Shown here in pieces: positions 63,287 to 64,000 of a stretch of 64,000 bases of DNA (its first letter is position 1; the number at the start of each line of letters is the position of its first letter). The position numbers and the translations under genes are program-made. Origin of the DNA: Burkholderia sp. PAMC 26561 (GTDB lineage Bacteria > Pseudomonadota > Gammaproteobacteria > Burkholderiales > Burkholderiaceae); assembly GCF_001557535.2 (NCBI RefSeq), contig NZ_CP014315.1, positions 1 to 64,000 of the forward strand, in the 5' to 3' direction. The notes under the pieces were generated by a model. The model was not told the DNA's origin, searched no databases, and saw only the letters and a program-made list of their open reading frames with translations.

Positions 63287-64000
63287 TCATGCGGCCACGG
63301 CTTCGCCGCTATGGAACGGATAGTCGGTATAACCGACCTCCGTGCCGCCAAAGAACGTGGGACGATCATATGGATTGAGCGGCAACTCAAGACGCAGGCG
63401 TTCGGGCAGATCCGGATTCGCGATGAAATCACGGCCAAACGCCACGAGGTCCGCGTCGCCCGCCTGAATCACGGCTTCCGCTGTTCCGGCCTTGAAGCCG
63501 CCTGCCGCGATGATCACGCCCTTGTAGTGCTTGCGGATAAGCTGTGCAGCGACGGGGTTCGGGTCCTTGCTGTCGTCATCGACATTGCCAAGCACACGCG
63601 GCTCGATCAGATGGATATAAGCGAGGTTCAGCTTGGCCAGTTCCTCTGCAACGTAAGTAAAGAGGCCTTCCGGGTTGCTGTCGGACATATCGCCCCATGT
63701 GCCGCTCGGTCCAAGGCGCACGGCCACGCGGTCGCTGCCCCAGACCGAGATGACCGCACGCGTGACTTCCATCAGGAAGCGGGCGCGGTTTTCGAACGAA
63801 CCGCCATAGATGTCCGTGCGCTTGTTACTGCCGTCCTGCAAGAACTGATCGAACAGATAGCCGTTCGCCGCGTGCAACTCGACGCCATCGAAACCCGCCT
63901 CTTTGCCGCGCAAAGCGGCGGTACGGAAGCTCTCGACCAGCCCGGCGATTTCGGGCACCGTCAGCGCACGGCTCGGGGTATTCGGAATCCAGCCAGCTTC
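63287..64000 (-). CDS. Old Yellow Enzyme-type alkene reductase, 5' part outside the window
   Basis: 237 residues are visible and the frame stays open to the window edge. The OYE family signature is clear: GFDGVELHAANGYLFDQFL, DIYGGSFENRARFL, IIAAGGFKAGTAEAVI and VAFGRDFIANPDLP. The FMN enzyme reduces activated C=C bonds or nitro compounds with NAD(P)H. NemA-type enzymes with an adjacent efflux transporter and reductase fit an electrophile-response operon; any TetR-type regulator would lie outside the window. Confidence 0.93.
   Translation of the reverse strand, partial: EAGWIPNTPSRALTVPEIAGLVESFRTAALRGKEAGFDGVELHAANGYLFDQFLQDGSNKRTDIYGGSFENRARFLMEVTRAVISVWGSDRVAVRLGPSGTWGDMSDSNPEGLFTYVAEELAKLNLAYIHLIEPRVLGNVDDDSKDPNPVAAQLIRKHYKGVIIAAGGFKAGTAEAVIQAGDADLVAFGRDFIANPDLPERLRLELPLNPYDRPTFFGGTEVGYTDYPFHSGEAVAA

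Overview
The window looks like accessory or secondary-replicon DNA of a Burkholderiaceae bacterium, most likely the Paraburkholderia/Caballeronia group. This is inferred from high GC, ATGA-overlapped operons, many LysR/AraC/IclR/LacI/TetR regulators, many ABC and MFS importers, and an imuA-imuB-dnaE2 cassette. I see no rRNA, tRNA, ribosomal-protein or replication genes, no CRISPR array and no intact insertion sequence. The only core-like genes are a leuC-leuD-leuB set that appears to be a paralogous, catabolic-style copy.

Region by region. 1-13 kb: a truncated catalase-related peroxidase with cytochrome b561, a PAP2 phosphatase, Nudix and MgtC genes, an SsuA-like binding protein, a GH27 alpha-galactosidase behind a perfect palindrome, a family 3 binding protein, OmpW, a LysE-type exporter and two unassigned membrane proteins. 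Gene relics (FAD oxidoreductase, FAD monooxygenase) lie between them. 13-24.7 kb: a glycolipid-binding-domain protein, a tautomerase with all six cis-CaaD active-site residues, a methyltransferase/TetR divergent pair, an AHSA1 protein, dienelactone hydrolase, a binding protein with no signal peptide, a frameshifted hybrid histidine kinase, a degenerate ABC ATPase, and a TTC38-like TPR protein. 24.7-27.5 kb: a TupA-type ATP-grasp gene followed by a two-gene DUF6875/metallo-beta-lactamase unit. 27.5-34.9 kb: MFS plus leuB-leuD-leuC (leuC frameshifted) with a divergent LysR and a clean LysR box, then a second LysR with a quinone reductase. 35-41.7 kb: a DUF72 gene whose promoter carries a perfect LexA box, an outer-membrane beta-barrel, two SDRs, AraC, an XRE regulator and an epimerase. 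41.7-49 kb: a six-gene operon (enoyl-CoA hydratase, PotD/PotA-like transporter with a fused permease, acyl-CoA ligase, IclR). 49.2-54.6 kb: the LexA-controlled mutasome. 54.6-61.2 kb: a candidate N-heterocycle uptake and catabolism cluster (amidohydrolase, ABC importer, Rieske oxygenase, LacI). 61.2-64 kb: Old Yellow Enzyme, MFS and aldo/keto reductase operon.

How the genes work together: most blocks follow one plan, an importer, one to three enzymes and a divergent or terminal regulator for one substrate. The two blocks most likely to hide an undescribed pathway are the Rieske/amidohydrolase cluster (54.6-61.2 kb) and the leuCDB-like/MFS/LysR cluster (27.5-33.2 kb). The SOS regulon appears to include DUF72 as well as the mutasome. 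Two otherwise intact genes (leuC copy, hybrid kinase) are each broken by one missing base, which could be real decay or assembly error.
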